From assembly GCA_028279045.1 (NCBI GenBank), contig JANQSZ010000016.1:70333-113804 (forward strand): a stretch of 43,472 nucleotides of DNA. The letters run 5' to 3'. The DNA is from Candidatus Nanoarchaeia archaeon. Its GTDB lineage: Archaea > Nanobdellota > Nanobdellia > Woesearchaeales > UBA10216. Positions 7,368 through 15,143 of the stretch are shown piece after piece. The translations under genes were made by a program, and so were the position numbers. Under the pieces are notes generated by a model, which was not told the origin of the DNA, did not search any database, and saw only the letters and a list, made by a program, of their open reading frames with translations. The stretch's first letter is position 1. Every line of letters begins with the position of its first letter.

Positions 7368-8888
7368 TCATTTTAATTCAGGAAACGCTTGCGCTGCCCT
7401 TGCAGATGGAGCCGTTTTCTTAACAATATCAGGAAAGAACGGTATTTGTACAGGTATCGCAAATCCCGAAAAACTACTGGTGATAATTGCTTCTCCTTTA
7501 TCTAAGGAAGCAATCGCACCGTCATCTTGCGATAGATCTTGAGCAGATGATTCAATAATTGCTTTTCTCTCCGGTGCCATTTCTATACCCAGAATTATTT
7601 TAGTATTCATGTTAGCAAGAATGTCCCTCGGTATTAATGAAGGGAGCTGCGTTATCGCCAACAAACCCACCTGGAATTTTCTTCCTTCCCGTGCAATGGT
7701 AGAAAAAACGTTTCCTCCTCGTTCGAGTGCTTCTTTTCCAATAACACGTGGCGCTTCCTCTAACAATACGCTAATAACTGGTTTATCTTCCAGTGTTCCA
7801 TCCATTTTTGCTTGTTGATATGTCCGGAATATTTCTCCAGCAACTAAGCTCCCAATCAACAGTTCAATATTTCCTGAAAATGATGATGTGTTAATAATGA
7901 CAACTTTGCCTGCTTGCAGATCCCCCATCATATCTGCGATCGTTGACTGTCCTGTTGCAGGTCCGAAGATTCCTTTGCCACGTAGTTCAATGTCATCCGC
8001 TTCCAAACTCAGTAACCATGCCAATCGTCTACGCAATACCGCTACTGTACCTTCATGTATTCCCGGCGGTGCTTCTTCGAAAAACACTGCTTCAATCCAT
8101 CTCCCACGATATCGGTTAGCGTAGCTATACAATGCTTCTCGTTGTGCATCGCTCCAATTAACAACCCCGTTAAAATGATGTGGCCGCAGCTGTCGAACAT
8201 CAAATTGTAGTGTTCTTCCGCCTGGTGGTGGTTTGTGCGGCGTATAATACACAATTTTGTCCTTGTCAGGGTGGTCTTTCAATCCCACTCCGTTATTTCC
8301 GTAATATTCATCGTGTGGATCTAGAACAAGTACTCCGCATTTGTTGCTTGATACGAGGTTCCATAATAAGTATGATGCAAGGTTTGATTTTCCTTTTCCT
8401 GTCTGCGCAGGGATTAAAACATGATGCGACAGCACGGTTGGTGCTTCCAATGCAATTGTTGTCGATAGTGTTCTCGAGCCAGATCGCAAAGATCCAATAA
8501 CGAGTGGATCTGCTGGTTGTTGAATAAACGACAAATCTCTTTCCTCAACATTCCTGATTGTAGAAAAAAACTGCGGCAGGACTTTTACACTTCTCGCATT
8601 TGTTTCATGTAATGTAAACAGCGGTTTTAACCTCGCCAAGGTATACGATCGCAATCCAGAATCCATCAATTCAAGATCATTTTCTTCTTCAAGTTTCATT
8701 CCTGCTACTAGTTCCAAACTTTGAGCAGAGAGCTGAGATCCAAATTCTAAATTAACGACTTGCAACAACACTTTATTGGTGCCTTCTGCAACCACAAGTT
8801 GTCCAATCTCAAGTTGTTGCCCTGTTTTTTGACGGATAAGGACATTATGAAAGTCCCCCGAGATAACCTGTCCAAGCACTTGATCCAT
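7368..8888 (-). CDS. herA: HerA-type DNA translocase/helicase
   Basis: 506 residues. An N-terminal HAS-barrel (~1-60) is followed by a FtsK/HerA ATPase core: Walker A AQTGKGKS (161-168), LVLDPHDEY (187-195), Walker B LLEEAP (375-380), and the REGRKF...ITQLPS segment (~400-417) carrying the probable arginine finger and sensor Gln. HerA is a hexameric DNA pump that works with NurA and Mre11-Rad50 in end resection. Length matches the family. The start is supported by a TATA box 26 nt upstream and the HAS-barrel beginning directly at residue 1. Confidence 0.93.
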   Translation of the reverse strand: MDQVLGQVISGDFHNVLIRQKTGQQLEIGQLVVAEGTNKVLLQVVNLEFGSQLSAQSLELVAGMKLEEENDLELMDSGLRSYTLARLKPLFTLHETNARSVKVLPQFFSTIRNVEERDLSFIQQPADPLVIGSLRSGSRTLSTTIALEAPTVLSHHVLIPAQTGKGKSNLASYLLWNLVSSNKCGVLVLDPHDEYYGNNGVGLKDHPDKDKIVYYTPHKPPPGGRTLQFDVRQLRPHHFNGVVNWSDAQREALYSYANRYRGRWIEAVFFEEAPPGIHEGTVAVLRRRLAWLLSLEADDIELRGKGIFGPATGQSTIADMMGDLQAGKVVIINTSSFSGNIELLIGSLVAGEIFRTYQQAKMDGTLEDKPVISVLLEEAPRVIGKEALERGGNVFSTIAREGRKFQVGLLAITQLPSLIPRDILANMNTKIILGIEMAPERKAIIESSAQDLSQDDGAIASLDKGEAIITSSFSGFAIPVQIPFFPDIVKKTAPSARAAQAFPELK

Positions 8889-8910
8889 GAAAATTCGGGT
8901 AGTTTGGCGT

Positions 8911-8918
8911 TATTTAAA
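8911..8918 (-). promoter_or_regulatory. TATA box of herA
   Basis: TTTAAATA on the minus strand, 26.5 nt before the herA ATG at 8888. Here the divergent gene has its own separate TATA. Confidence 0.7.
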
Positions 8919-8935
8919 CTTTCTGGCATAAAGGA

Positions 8936-8943
8936 TTTAAATA
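8936..8943 (+). promoter_or_regulatory. TATA box of the gene at 8964
   Basis: TTTAAATA centred about 25 nt upstream of the ATG at 8964. It decides in favour of this start over the upstream in-frame ATG at 8760, which lies inside herA. Confidence 0.7.
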
Positions 8944-8963
8944 AGAATTCCCACAAGGACTGT

Positions 8964-9356
8964 ATGACACAGGACTTAGTCGAGTGGACGGTGAACTACA
9001 TCAAGCACCGAGATCTTGTTCTTAAAAAGCTGAAGGATCTGCGTGTGGAAAAGGATTCGATTACAGCAGAGTACAAAACGAAAACTGAAGTCTATTTCAT
9101 CATGCCTCATCTTGCTAAAGAAGTAACCACAAGAAAAGAAATAATCATTTGCTATAACACCAGAAAGAATTTTGAAATGCTTCTTGATAGATGGGATGAA
9201 CTCGCAAAGAATAATTCGAAGATTATTTTCGTCAACCCGAAGTCAACACTTGATACCAAGTGGATCATCCGCCCGGCGATCCATAACAGAATCTGTGATG
9301 AAAAGAGTCTCAAACTTGGACTAAAAGCCATGTACGAAACGGTAGATGAAGTATAG
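8964..9356 (+). CDS. Unrecognised soluble alpha/beta protein, 130 aa
   Basis: Starts [18 protein letters not shown] helical N-terminus is followed by strands KTEVYFIMP and EIIICYNT, a helix, then KIIFVNP. The alternating strand-helix pattern with conserved-looking charged residues (D, E, K on strand edges) could fit a small nuclease-like or Rossmann-like fold, but I cannot assign a family. No cysteine cluster, signal or membrane segment. It is divergent from herA, which hints at DNA metabolism without proving it. Confidence 0.7.
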   Translation: MTQDLVEWTVNYIKHRDLVLKKLKDLRVEKDSITAEYKTKTEVYFIMPHLAKEVTTRKEIIICYNTRKNFEMLLDRWDELAKNNSKIIFVNPKSTLDTKWIIRPAIHNRICDEKSLKLGLKAMYETVDEV

Positions 9357-9362
9357 AAATCT

Positions 9363-9370
9363 TTTTAATA
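9363..9370 (+). promoter_or_regulatory. TATA box of the cyclophilin-PEBP operon
   Basis: TTTTAATA, 25.5 nt before the ATG at 9392; leaderless mRNA predicted. Confidence 0.65.
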
Positions 9371-9391
9371 AAGCGCGCTTGCTATTCATTT

Positions 9392-9922
9392 ATGAAACCA
9401 TACCTATTATTGTTGCTTGTATTCCTAGCAGCATGCACAACACAAGTTACAGAGGAAACAATGAACCGTCACGCAATTATTGAAACAAACCACGGAACAA
9501 TCAAAGTTGAATTGTTCGAAGACAAGGCTCCTATTACAACAGGCAATTTCATCAAGCTCGCAGAACAAGGATTCTACGACGGAATTATTTTCCACAGAGT
9601 CATTCCTGATTTCATGATTCAGGGCGGAGACCCCACAGGAACAGGCACCGGCGGTCCTGGCTACACTATTCAAGATGAGTTTCATCCTGAGCTGAAGCAC
9701 GATTCCCCAGGTATTTTATCAATGGCCAATGCAGGTCCAAACACTGGCGGATCACAGTTCTTCATCACAACTGTGCCAACGCCTTGGCTCGATAATAAAC
9801 ACGCGATATTCGGTAAGGTGGTGGAAGGGATGGACGTCATTAACACAATTGATGCCCTTCCTCGTAGCGCTGCCGATAAACCATTAGAAGATGTTGTAAT
9901 GACGAAAGTCACTATAGAATGA
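9392..9922 (+). CDS. Lipoprotein cyclophilin-type peptidyl-prolyl isomerase
   Basis: 176 residues. The first 15 form a lipoprotein signal ([15 protein letters not shown]), with Cys15 as the lipidation site in an LAAC lipobox. The rest is a compact bacterial-type cyclophilin: [17 protein letters not shown] (active-site Arg in FHR), GSQFFIT, and a W residue in the PTPWLD loop. The enzyme would isomerise proline bonds in proteins outside the membrane, probably assisting folding of exported proteins. The signal and domain are separated by only ~10 residues. Its stop overlaps the next start (ATGA). Confidence 0.93.
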   Translation: MKPYLLLLLVFLAACTTQVTEETMNRHAIIETNHGTIKVELFEDKAPITTGNFIKLAEQGFYDGIIFHRVIPDFMIQGGDPTGTGTGGPGYTIQDEFHPELKHDSPGILSMANAGPNTGGSQFFITTVPTPWLDNKHAIFGKVVEGMDVINTIDALPRSAADKPLEDVVMTKVTIE

Positions 9923-10380
9923 AACTAACAAGTCCAGCATTTGCAGAGAGTGAACGCATCCCGTCTGAATATACGTGTGATGGCGACAATATTTCTCCTG
10001 AGTTGATTGTAGAAGACATTCCGGAAGATACAGTAACTCTAGCACTCATCATGGACGATCCTGATGTGCCAAAAACGCTACGTGCAGATGGCATGTATGT
10101 GCATTGGGTTGAATTTAATATTGCACCAGATGCACGTTTCATCAAGAACGCTGGTACGATAGGAACGCAGGGTAACAATACCGCAGGAAAGCCAGGCTAC
10201 ACAGGTCCGTGCCCTCCTGATCGCGAACATCGCTACTTCTTCAAGCTCTACGCTCTAGACACAGAGCTTGATCTGCCAGAGGGTGCTACCAAGGAACAAC
10301 TCCTAGAAGCAATGGACGGACACATTCTAGAACAAGCCGAGCTCATAGGCTTATATGAGCGCGTCACCGACGATAGGTGA
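9919..10380 (+). CDS. PEBP / YbhB-YbcL family protein
   Basis: 153 residues of the phosphatidylethanolamine-binding-protein family (Raf kinase inhibitor-like in annotation). Family motifs visible: [22 protein letters not shown], a TGPCPPD ligand-site loop, and [11 protein letters not shown]. No signal peptide, so cytoplasmic. Bacterial and archaeal members bind small anionic ligands, but the physiological role is generally unknown. It is coupled to the lipoprotein cyclophilin by an ATGA overlap. Confidence 0.92.
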   Translation: MKLTSPAFAESERIPSEYTCDGDNISPELIVEDIPEDTVTLALIMDDPDVPKTLRADGMYVHWVEFNIAPDARFIKNAGTIGTQGNNTAGKPGYTGPCPPDREHRYFFKLYALDTELDLPEGATKEQLLEAMDGHILEQAELIGLYERVTDDR

Positions 10381-10405
10381 AGTATATACTGTATAGAGCA
10401 TGGTG

Positions 10406-10413
10406 TTTAATAA
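10406..10413 (+). promoter_or_regulatory. TATA box of the predicted ncRNA
   Basis: TTTAATAA centred at 10409.5. Transcription should begin 26 nt downstream, at about 10435, which is the first base of the first predicted RNA stem. Confidence 0.6.
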
Positions 10414-10434
10414 TAGTTTTGCCACCTACATTAT

Positions 10435-10587
10435 GTCCTGAAGGGAACCAAAACGGCGAGGTGATGCCGATAATTAGAGGAAATAAAAACGGGACCTAAG
10501 CTTCGCAGCCGTGAAATGATCGAAAACGATATGGGCGTGCGTTGTAAACGACCGCAGCTAACCATACTTGGTCGGGGCGAAGCTTAG
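10435..10587 (+). ncRNA. Predicted structured RNA of unknown class
   Basis: The 207-bp gap between two convergent genes has no ORF but strong pairing. GUCC (10435-10438) pairs with GGAC (10492-10495), enclosing a CGGC/GCCG hairpin (10454-10469). A second domain is closed by a perfect 10-bp stem, CUAAGCUUCG (10496-10505) with CGAAGCUUAG (10578-10587), and contains three small hairpins: AUCG-AAAA-CGAU (10519-10530), CGUU-GUA-AACG (10540-10550) and ACCA-UACU-UGGU (10561-10572). A TATA box lies 26 nt before the first stem. It is not RNase P RNA (found elsewhere in this window) and lacks the SRP RNA GGAAG helix-8 motif. The class is not recognised. Confidence 0.65.
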
Positions 10588-11061
10588 TCATTCTCTTTCG
10601 TATTCTATATACTGTCCTTTAGCATTATGCAGGTTATCTAACCAGCCAGAAGTAGTTTTTCCTATACCAGAAAATATTCTGAACTCTTCCGCCAACGACG
10701 GATTCAACAAGGGATCTTTCTTGTGTGCTTTCTTCTTTGCATCAATCCATTTCAGTACTGTTCCGTTATCAACGCACAACTCCTTACAAATCCGCGCATT
10801 ATCAATAACCGTTGTTAGCTTTCTTCTGTTTCGAATAACACCAGAATTCTGCAGCAGTTTCTGAATATCTTTTTCATTCATTGCTGCAACTTTCTCTATA
10901 GAAAAATTATGAAACGCTTTCTTGATAGTAGGCCACTTGTTCCGTACAACATTAAAATTGAAACCGATCACAAACGTGATGAACGATACCTGCTCTAAAA
11001 ACTCGCTATCATTCTTCGGCTTGTAGATCTTGTGGACATTACCCGCGACTTCTTCACGCAT
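10588..11061 (-). CDS. Divergent Tag-like DNA-3-methyladenine glycosylase
   Basis: 157 residues resembling the central HhH domain of DNA-3-methyladenine glycosylase I (Tag), which excises alkylated adenine. The stretch KVAAMNEKDIQKLLQ..GVIRNRRKL..VI.NA is typical. The N-terminal block normally reading LEGFQAGLSW is here FITFVIGFNFN, losing the conserved Glu and Trp, and the zinc-binding Cys/His pairs of Tag are missing. It may bind a different lesion or have another role. The start at 11061 is preferred to the ATG at 11073 because a TATA box is centred 26.5 nt upstream of it. Confidence 0.75.
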   Translation of the reverse strand: MREEVAGNVHKIYKPKNDSEFLEQVSFITFVIGFNFNVVRNKWPTIKKAFHNFSIEKVAAMNEKDIQKLLQNSGVIRNRRKLTTVIDNARICKELCVDNGTVLKWIDAKKKAHKKDPLLNPSLAEEFRIFSGIGKTTSGWLDNLHNAKGQYIEYERE

Positions 11062-11083
11062 GGTAATTGTCATTCTTAAATGC

Positions 11084-11091
11084 TTTTAATA
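11084..11091 (-). promoter_or_regulatory. TATA box of the Tag-like gene
   Basis: TATTAAAA on the minus strand, 26.5 nt before 11061 but only 14 nt before the alternative ATG at 11073. Confidence 0.6.
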
Positions 11092-11101
11092 CTTACCGTG
11101 A

Positions 11102-11120
11102 ACTGGCCAGTGTGGCCAGT
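11102..11120. promoter_or_regulatory. Inverted repeat between Tag-like gene and 11161 gene
   Basis: Eight-base arms ACTGGCCA and TGGCCAGT with a 3-base spacer, placed 10 nt upstream of the plus-strand TATA and just upstream of the minus-strand TATA. The right half plus CTAGT resembles an element in front of the radA operon (34738-34762). Operator function is inferred. Confidence 0.5.
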
Positions 11121-11130
11121 GCTAGTAACG

Positions 11131-11138
11131 TTAATAAA
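11131..11138 (+). promoter_or_regulatory. TATA box of the gene at 11161
   Basis: TTAATAAA, 26.5 nt upstream of the ATG at 11161. Confidence 0.65.
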
Positions 11139-11160
11139 TCTGTGATCCTTTCTTCAATCC

Positions 11161-11802
11161 ATGATCGCTACCCAGGAGGAATTAGAGGATCAGATAGAGG
11201 ATGCTCTGGAGAATGTTATTGGTCAAGAGGATGAGTCTGCTGGCGGTCTTGAATATCTTAAAGATGCCGCTTTGAAAAGCGGATATGTTGCCCCGAAACG
11301 CTTGCACTATACAATTACAGGAGAAAATCAAGGATTGTATCGGCGAATGGTTCATGATACGCTGCGGGAACAGTTGAGAGAAAACAGAGTGGAAGACATA
11401 GATGTTCGAAATTTTATAGAGGAGACAGTAATGAGAAGGCAAACAGAAATTGGGGATTCATTTGCCTTGCACCTTCAAACTCAGCCTCGGATTGACGTTC
11501 CTTTCAAAGGTTTTGTTAGCGCTTCTTACACTTTATCTGCAACAATACTAAGCTTTTCATATTTTTATATTGAAAGCGAGCTTCTTACTATGTTCGGAGT
11601 TGTCCCAGGGGTTGCTGCAGTATCTGGAACGGCTTTTACCTGGGGCAGGAGAATTGTTGACAGATTCTCCAAGGACGAAAAAGAGGAAGTTGGGGAGGAT
11701 CCAAATGATGGGCTGCTCCATTTGCATCAAGATGTTCGGCTCGTTTACAATTCAGCTGAGTTCAACAGGTATCCTTCTGAGGTTTTCCTCGCTTCGCAAT
11801 AA
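11161..11802 (+). CDS. Unrecognised membrane protein with two helices, 213 aa
   Basis: An acidic soluble N-terminal half (~1-115) is followed by two hydrophobic segments (~118-140, FKGFVSASYTLSATILSFSY; ~143-165, LLTMFGVVPGVAAVSGTAF). A ~45-residue charged tail follows. The short turn between the helices suggests a hairpin with both termini on the same side, probably cytoplasmic. No catalytic motif is recognised. Its promoter carries the inverted repeat at 11102-11120, so expression may be tied to that of the divergent Tag-like gene. Confidence 0.75.
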   Translation: MIATQEELEDQIEDALENVIGQEDESAGGLEYLKDAALKSGYVAPKRLHYTITGENQGLYRRMVHDTLREQLRENRVEDIDVRNFIEETVMRRQTEIGDSFALHLQTQPRIDVPFKGFVSASYTLSATILSFSYFYIESELLTMFGVVPGVAAVSGTAFTWGRRIVDRFSKDEKEEVGEDPNDGLLHLHQDVRLVYNSAEFNRYPSEVFLASQ

Positions 11803-11817
11803 ATACCAGTGATAACG

Positions 11818-11825
11818 TTTTTAAG
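11818..11825 (+). promoter_or_regulatory. TATA box of the gene at 11848
   Basis: TTTTTAAG centred 26.5 nt upstream of the ATG at 11848, which decides the start over the in-frame ATG at 11809. Confidence 0.65.
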
Positions 11826-11847
11826 CCATCCCTGGTTCGCTTCAGTC

Positions 11848-14250
11848 ATGAATAATCCCTATGCAGCACTATCAGAAGCAGAAGTTCAGCAGGCAATAGA
11901 AGCTGCGCTCCAAGAGCCAAATGCAACCGGATATGACCGTATCAAGGACCTTCTTGAATTAGTGGAGGATCCAGATGATGCATTTGAGCTGCAGGAACAT
12001 CTTCTTGCATTGTCTTCTGAAGCAGATCATTCAAGTAACCTTTCTGCGGTTGTCCATGCTGCGGCTGATCAAGGAAGAGATGAGTTCGATAAGTATTTTG
12101 CAGAGTATGCTGCTGAAGTGTCTTTTGGAACTGCATTTCATGAATTTCCAACAGCGCTTGTTGAAAAAAGCGGTGTAAAATTGGTTCCTCATAATCCTGA
12201 AGATTTTGAAGCGTTTGTAGAATATGCAGCAGAACTGGATTCGCCAACATGGATCAATGCTGCAACGCAATTATTCAACAACGCACCTGCACTTCCAGAG
12301 TTAGCACCGCCGTTAGCAAGAACACACATGTTGTTAGTATCCAACACGGATCCGAATGTTGGTGCAAAAGCAGCGCTTGCAGCTGACAATGAGGATCTTG
12401 TTTTCCAATGGCTTGGTGAGGAAGGCAGTTCTCTTAGCCTCGATGTACATGCGGAAATAGCACACAAGCATGGCCTGGAACTAGTAAACAGAGGAATCGA
12501 GAACATGCTTGCGCATGAAGTTCAGCCTGCTGTAATTGAAACAGCGCTGAGTTCATACGAAGGTTTGTCCCCGAATGGCAAGAGAGTTGTGCTTGGGAAA
12601 TTCATTAACTGGAGCAGCGAGTACGCACCATTTACCTCGGAAATTTTCAAATTAGGTACTGATGTTATTGCGGAGAATCCTGATAAAGGTTGGTCAGAAA
12701 CTGTTTTTGACCTTTTAGTGAAGTTTGAGCCTGGTTCTGTGGGGAGATTTATTGTAGAACAAGGGCACACAGGAAACATTCCTGATTTAGTTGAGCGTGT
12801 AGGTCCGAATAGAAGCGCTTTGCGAGGAATACAAGCAACTCTTACCGATGGCGATCAACATTATCAGTTAGCGTCAAGTGTTTTCAATCTCGACGGTAAT
12901 TTTGACGATCTTGCTACTGAAGAATACATCCTTGCACTAAAATTAGGTGTGTCAAACCCAAAAAAATTACAAAGGGAAATTAAAGCAAATGCGAAAAAAG
13001 TAGGCGAGACAGGTCAACTTGCTATCGCTCATGCGTTTTATGATGCAGATTCCTTAGAAAGCGCATTCGGAGTTCTGTCAGCATCTGCTCGTGTTGGATT
13101 TGCAACGAGTTTAGCCGACTCCGGAGTGAGTAGCGTAGATGAGGAAATGTTGTTGTTCGAAGAAGTTATCGCTGAAAACGTATCAGGAGATCGCGAGGAC
13201 GAGCTTGTTCACGCGCTCGCGAATGTTGTTGTTCAAGATCCTGCAGCAACAACAGAACAAAAACAGCAAGTGGCTTTGGATCTTTTTGATTACGCTGGAG
13301 ATCGACGAGGGCATTCAGCCAGGGTTGGGAGCCCAGCAGAAGCAAGTTTACATCACAGTTATTTTATTCAAGGATTAGATATCGGAAGAACAGTTTTAGG
13401 AGAGGGAACTCCTGCATTCCAGGAAACAATGCTTGAGGTAAGCAGAGATCACGATCATTTTTCAAAGATTCGAGAAACAGTTAGTATGCTCGGGGTTGAT
13501 AGCATAGAAACCCTTCGTCGAGTATACAATATTTTCGATGGTCAGCCTTCAACCCAGCATTGGATGATTGATTCATTTATTGGCGATCGTGTTGAAGAGA
13601 TTGAACAAGCAGCAGCTACCAGGAATCATGCAGCTCGGCGAGATGCATATCGTGAGGCTGTTGATGCCCTGTGCTTTGAAGGCAATTTTGATTTAGCCAT
13701 CGAATTTGCCCAAGCCAATGCATTTTCGTTTAGTTCTGTTGAACTTCGCAGGGAATATGAGGAAGAAAAACAGACTTTTTATGCTGGAACTATCATAGTG
13801 GGTGGAAAGGTACGTCCTGCCTATCGTACTTTTAATACCTTAAAATCTGGAGATCCGGAAGTGCGTCGGAAGGAACACGACGTCGACTACACCGGGCGAG
13901 TAGGAACACAGGCAGTTCAACAAGGTAAGAGAACCGGCGATCTAGAACTACAAATTCAAGGATATCTTTGGCAAAATGATGCAGAAAAAGCACAACGAGT
14001 GTTTACTGGCCAAACAGTAAGCCGTATTCGTAATGCTGATGACACGTACGCTGCCGTCGAAGAAGCCCTGAAACACGCACAGGAATTTGGTTTCGACCCT
14101 GCAAACACACCAATTATTGCAAGCACCATTCAAGAACAGATGGAAGCTGCAGGGCAAGATCGTGATTATTCTACAGCACTTAGATGGGCAGAGCTCGGCG
14201 GGTTAAGAGAAAGAGTAGAAGCATACAACACGTTACTTACTCAGAAATAA
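11848..14250 (+). CDS. Large alpha-helical repeat protein, 800 aa
   Basis: Starts MNNPYAALSEAEVQQAIEAAL. The whole sequence consists of short amphipathic helices (A, E, L rich) of about 15 residues separated by Asp/Asn/Gly/Pro turns, as in HEAT/TPR-like solenoids. Repeat boundaries are too degenerate to define by eye. The C-terminal ~170 residues (from about FEGNFDLAIEFAQ) look TPR- or clathrin-repeat-like. There are no membrane segments, signal peptide or cysteine clusters, and no catalytic motif. Likely a protein-binding scaffold in the cytoplasm; partners are unknown. Its 3' end overlaps the convergent neighbour by 14 bases. Confidence 0.8.
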   Translation: MNNPYAALSEAEVQQAIEAALQEPNATGYDRIKDLLELVEDPDDAFELQEHLLALSSEADHSSNLSAVVHAAADQGRDEFDKYFAEYAAEVSFGTAFHEFPTALVEKSGVKLVPHNPEDFEAFVEYAAELDSPTWINAATQLFNNAPALPELAPPLARTHMLLVSNTDPNVGAKAALAADNEDLVFQWLGEEGSSLSLDVHAEIAHKHGLELVNRGIENMLAHEVQPAVIETALSSYEGLSPNGKRVVLGKFINWSSEYAPFTSEIFKLGTDVIAENPDKGWSETVFDLLVKFEPGSVGRFIVEQGHTGNIPDLVERVGPNRSALRGIQATLTDGDQHYQLASSVFNLDGNFDDLATEEYILALKLGVSNPKKLQREIKANAKKVGETGQLAIAHAFYDADSLESAFGVLSASARVGFATSLADSGVSSVDEEMLLFEEVIAENVSGDREDELVHALANVVVQDPAATTEQKQQVALDLFDYAGDRRGHSARVGSPAEASLHHSYFIQGLDIGRTVLGEGTPAFQETMLEVSRDHDHFSKIRETVSMLGVDSIETLRRVYNIFDGQPSTQHWMIDSFIGDRVEEIEQAAATRNHAARRDAYREAVDALCFEGNFDLAIEFAQANAFSFSSVELRREYEEEKQTFYAGTIIVGGKVRPAYRTFNTLKSGDPEVRRKEHDVDYTGRVGTQAVQQGKRTGDLELQIQGYLWQNDAEKAQRVFTGQTVSRIRNADDTYAAVEEALKHAQEFGFDPANTPIIASTIQEQMEAAGQDRDYSTALRWAELGGLRERVEAYNTLLTQK

Positions 14251-15106
14251 GTTCATATAATTTATCTTCAAGTTCTAACGGTCGAGGGCCAGCATAATCG
14301 TACAAAGAACCATTTGAATTAAATGTTTCAATACGGGTTATTTTTCCGAGCAATTCATCCGGTCCTCCGATTAAATCAAGCCACACAGAAAGTGCTTTGC
14401 CGCCTGATTCAGGATGAGCAAGAAGGCCAACTCTGCTACCTAAAGTACGTAGAGTCTGTACAGTCTCTTCTGGGCTAGCTGAGGGATCTTCCTGCAGTCG
14501 CATATATCCAGCAGAGGGCAGATCAAAACTCTGATCCCAGTATCCTGAGTCGATAAGTTGATCAACTGCCAAAGGAACCCACGCATCATTGTTTTCAATA
14601 CCATTCGCCACCGCAACAAGTGTTTGCGCTTCTGGCCGTCTAAAAAATCGTGCTTGATCTTCTGTTAAATGAGATTTAAGTTGCTCCCAATCAGAACTTG
14701 GAATGCCGTAGCGATTAACAACAGCGGAAGAAAGGTCCCAGCGGAATTCCATTCCTTCGTGCCAAACTTCGTACGAAGCTGGATGTTTCAAATCCTCATG
14801 CGCTTGCGGAAGAGAATCAGTGCGAACGTGAATTCCTGCATCTGTCATAAACGCCCCAACTGGTTTTCCGTCTCTAATTGGCCAGTCACCTTCGAATGGC
14901 ACTACATCTACGCCAATAGTAGCATACGTTAGTTCATTTCGATGCAAGTGTGTACGTAGCGCTTGTTGAAAATGGCGTTTATCTTTCAAAGATTCAGGGA
15001 CTGCAAGCTGTGTAAAATTAATAGCAGCAAAGTAATGAGGATCAATAAAAGGATTCATGTCGATAACTTGTCCACGTAAAAAATCCCTACTTTGTGAAGT
15101 AACCAT
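14237..15106 (-). CDS. Unrecognised soluble protein, 289 aa
   Basis: Mixed alpha/beta protein without signal peptide, membrane helix or cysteines. Aromatic-rich segments (FIDPHYFAAINFTQL, YEVWHEGMEFRWDL, WLDLIGG) and several His/Asp residues are present, but no motif I can name. Start at 15106 is supported by a TATA box 26.5 nt upstream; an internal Met at 15058 is a less likely alternative. Convergent with the 800-residue solenoid gene and adjacent to GAPDH, with no obvious functional link. Confidence 0.75.
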   Translation of the reverse strand: MVTSQSRDFLRGQVIDMNPFIDPHYFAAINFTQLAVPESLKDKRHFQQALRTHLHRNELTYATIGVDVVPFEGDWPIRDGKPVGAFMTDAGIHVRTDSLPQAHEDLKHPASYEVWHEGMEFRWDLSSAVVNRYGIPSSDWEQLKSHLTEDQARFFRRPEAQTLVAVANGIENNDAWVPLAVDQLIDSGYWDQSFDLPSAGYMRLQEDPSASPEETVQTLRTLGSRVGLLAHPESGGKALSVWLDLIGGPDELLGKITRIETFNSNGSLYDYAGPRPLELEDKLYELISE

Positions 15107-15128
15107 GAGATTCAGTAGCGTCTCTGAA

Positions 15129-15136
15129 TTAATAAA
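15129..15136 (-). promoter_or_regulatory. TATA box of the gene ending at 15106
   Basis: TTTATTAA on the minus strand, centred 26.5 nt before the start codon. Confidence 0.65.
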
Positions 15137-15143
15137 CGTTATG

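Noticed and set aside
8760-8963. N-terminal extension of the 130-residue protein into herA
   Set aside because: It would place the start inside the antisense herA coding region and upstream of the TATA box.
10435-10495. Possible fluoride or other known riboswitch
   Set aside because: A GGYGAUG-like string is present, but the conserved pairing partners of the fluoride aptamer are not, and no downstream gene on the same strand exists to regulate.
10435-10587. SRP (7S) RNA
   Set aside because: Too short, and the conserved GGAAG helix-8 hairpin that binds SRP54 is absent.
10383-10615. TATATACTGT direct repeat (10383-10392 and 10606-10615) flanking the ncRNA, as a possible insertion footprint
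   Set aside because: The right copy lies inside the 3' end of the glycosylase coding sequence and the motif is low-complexity AT sequence; no terminal inverted repeats or transposase are present.
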